Source: Bordetella genomosp. 12
Lineage (GTDB): Bacteria; Pseudomonadota; Gammaproteobacteria; Burkholderiales; Burkholderiaceae_B
DNA: 64,000 nt
Reading direction: 5' to 3'
Assembly (NCBI RefSeq): GCF_002261355.1
Contig: NZ_NEVU01000001.1
Span: forward strand, 1,054,001-1,118,000
The first letter of the stretch is position 1. Each line of letters begins with the position of its first letter. Below are positions 62,537 through 64,000 of the stretch, one piece after another. The translations under genes were made by a program, and so were the position numbers. The notes below the pieces were generated by a model. It was not told the origin of the DNA. It was given only the letters and a program-made list of their open reading frames with translations, and searched no databases.

Positions 62537-64000
62537 TTACTTCTTGCCGCCCAGTCCGCCCAACAGGCCGCCCAGCAGTCCGCCGTTGGCCGAGCCGGTG
62601 GACGTGCCGCCGGCGCTGCCGCTGACGTTCAGGCCGCCAAGCAGACCCCCGAGCAGGCCGCCGTTGCCGGCGCTGGCGCTGCCCGTGGTGGTAGCGGTGG
62701 CGGCTCCCGTGACCGTCGCCACGGTCGTGGTCACGGTGGTGACCACGCCGCCGACCAGGCCGCCGGCGCTATTGCCGCCCAGCACGCCGCCGAGCAGCCC
62801 GCCGCTGGCCACCGTGCCGGTGGCATTGTTGGCCGCGCCGGTTACGCCGCCGAGCACGCCGCCCAGCAAACCCCCGCTGGCGGTGCCGCCGGCCGAGCCG
62901 CTGCCGGAGGCGCTGGCGGTGAGTCCGCCCAGCAAGCCGCCCAGCAGGCCGGTATTGGCGGTGGCCCCGCCGGTCGTGCCGCCCGTCACGCCATTGAGCA
63001 GCCCGGTCACCGGCGAGAGCAGACCGCCATTGGCCGCGCCACCCGTCACGCCGCCCAGCAGGCCGCCGGTAATGGGCGAGAGCAGGCCGCCCGTGCTGGC
63101 GCCCAGACCCAGGCCGCCGGTCAGGGAAGCGACCGCGCCAGTGGCGTCCTTCAGCACCGCGCCCAGGGGATTGGGATTGCTGGCGTCGGCCTTGACCAGC
63201 CCGCCGGCATGCGCGACCGCGTTGCCCACGCCTTGCAGTACGCCGTCCAGGCCGCCGATCGGCACATTGCCGCCCAACGAGCCGCCGGCGCCGGCGATGG
63301 TGCCGCCGACGCTGGACAGCAGGCCCGAGACCGGGGTGCCCAGCGTGGTCGTGGCGCCCACCGTTTGCGTCAGATTGGTGACGGTCGCCGCGACCGGCGC
63401 CACGGTGGGGTCGAGCCCTTCACCCACGGCGCTGAGCGCGGACTGCAGGCCGAGCGGCAGCACGTTGTCGGCCGCCTTCCCGGTGTTGTTCAGGGCCGGT
63501 TCGAGCAGCGCGCCTTGCGAGGGGCTCAGCACGCTGCCGGTCAGACCTGCGACCGCCTGCGTGACGGGCTGCAGCAGGCCGCCGTCGCCGGTCAGGCCGG
63601 CGGTGAGCGCGCCCACCGCGCCCGTGGCGTTCTTGGCCACCTTGGTCAGCGGATTGGGATTGGCCGGGTCGGCGACCAGCAGGCCGTCGACGCTGCTGAC
63701 CGTGTCGCCCAGGCCGCTGACCAGTCCACCCAGCCCGGTGCTCAGACCGCCTGGCAGGCCGCTGGCCGACAGCGTATCGCCCAGATCGCTGACGGAGCCG
63801 CCGACGGAGTTGAGCGTGGCCGCAACGGGTTGGCCCAGTCCGGTGGTGCTGCCGAGGGTTTGGGTGAGGTTTTCAACCGTGGCCACGACCGGCTGGAGGG
63901 TAGGGTCCAGCGCCTTGCCGATACCGCCCAGCGCCGCCTCGGTATTCAGCGGCAGCGCATTATCGACGGCGCTGCCGGTGCCGCCCAGCGTGGTTTGCAG
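62537..64000 (-). CDS. Large glycine-rich repeat protein, C-terminal part (gene continues past window edge)
   Basis: An open frame of about 487 codons reaches the right edge; the start lies beyond 64000. Two ~165-residue modules (63955-63461 and from 63460) share GLDPTxxPVxATVxNLTQT, then NPNPL and KxATGAVxxLTxGL. The last ~190 residues are low-complexity GLLGGLLGGL, GGVLGGVTG and Thr/Val stretches, ending LLGGLGGKK. Cysteine and aromatic residues are practically absent. It looks like a secreted or surface structural/adhesin protein, similar in style to Burkholderiales 'collagen-like triple-helix repeat' proteins. I cannot name the export route. Confidence 0.75.
   Translation of the reverse strand: MQTTLGGTGSAVDNALPLNTEAALGGIGKALDPTLQPVVATVENLTQTLGSTTGLGQPVAATLNSVGGSVSDLGDTLSASGLPGGLSTGLGGLVSGLGDTVSSVDGLLVADPANPNPLTKVAKNATGAVGALTAGLTGDGGLLQPVTQAVAGLTGSVLSPSQGALLEPALNNTGKAADNVLPLGLQSALSAVGEGLDPTVAPVAATVTNLTQTVGATTTLGTPVSGLLSSVGGTIAGAGGSLGGNVPIGGLDGVLQGVGNAVAHAGGLVKADASNPNPLGAVLKDATGAVASLTGGLGLGASTGGLLSPITGGLLGGVTGGAANGGLLSPVTGLLNGVTGGTTGGATANTGLLGGLLGGLTASASGSGSAGGTASGGLLGGVLGGVTGAANNATGTVASGGLLGGVLGGNSAGGLVGGVVTTVTTTVATVTGAATATTTGSASAGNGGLLGGLLGGLNVSGSAGGTSTGSANGGLLGGLLGGLGGKK
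62966..63955 (-). repeat. Two tandem 495-bp modules in the repeat protein
   Basis: VENLTQT and VTNLTQT, and the two LPL-start points (63955 and 63460), are both 495 bp apart. Similarity is strongest in the first ~120 residues of each module and fades into Gly/Leu repeats at the end of the second. More copies probably lie beyond the window. Confidence 0.75.

Overview
The window is a GC-rich stretch of bacterial chromosome. Gene style points to the beta-proteobacterial family Alcaligenaceae, most likely Bordetella or a close relative such as Achromobacter: four orphan tripartite-tricarboxylate (Bug-type) substrate-binding proteins without any TctA/TctB membrane partner, five LysR regulators next to small catabolic operons, and many short 'uptake protein plus enzyme' units. 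That assignment is inference from gene content. I see no tRNA, rRNA, CRISPR array, insertion sequence, integrase or phage gene.

Layout. 1-6.8 kb: the tail of an alpha/beta hydrolase gene, a MarR-Bcr/CflA drug-efflux pair, branched-chain aminotransferase, an HPP/CBS membrane protein, a flavin reductase, and the manganese exporter mntP behind a yybP-ykoY manganese riboswitch. 6.75-11.7 kb: a tight four-gene minus-strand operon (DUF3348, a DUF802-type MotA/ExbB-like protein with a very long repetitive tail, a MotB/OmpA-like protein, DUF2894). It resembles the ZorAB ion-driven motor of Zorya defence but lacks ZorC/D/E, and it is the best candidate here for an uncharacterised system. 11.8-20.5 kb: a chemotaxis receptor behind a FliA-type promoter, DUF1090, a MarR-FUSC pair, an ABC exporter and a diguanylate cyclase. 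20.5-30.6 kb: a choloylglycine-hydrolase-like enzyme, an amino-acid permease, LysR, a Bug-hydrolase pair, then a CoA-transferase/GntR/crotonase/Bug unit.

30.6-39.0 kb is a catabolic island for the lower protocatechuate 4,5-cleavage (or gallate) route: a PDC-lactonase-like hydrolase, a LysR regulator with two DNA-binding domains, 4-oxalomesaconate tautomerase, hydratase and aldolase, then a Bug protein, a DAACS symporter with an altered substrate motif, and an NAD-binding dehydrogenase. The ring-cleavage genes are not in the window. 39.1-52 kb: ankyrin protein, TonB-dependent siderophore receptor, LysR/argC, a PAS-GGDEF protein, flavoprotein, metallophosphoesterase, a DUF2007-like zinc-ribbon protein, MFS and GntP transporters, GST. 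52-64 kb: nitronate monooxygenase, LysR and adenine deaminase; cupin, LysR and methylisocitrate-lyase-like enzyme with a Bug protein; a peptide-binding protein paired with a gamma-glutamyltransferase; MarR; and the C-terminal part of a large glycine-rich repeat protein that runs off the right edge.

Start codons were chosen from Shine-Dalgarno (SD) sequences where visible; several genes appear to use GTG or TTG. Almost every long antisense reading frame is a shadow caused by high GC. Functions are by recognition of family motifs without any database search.
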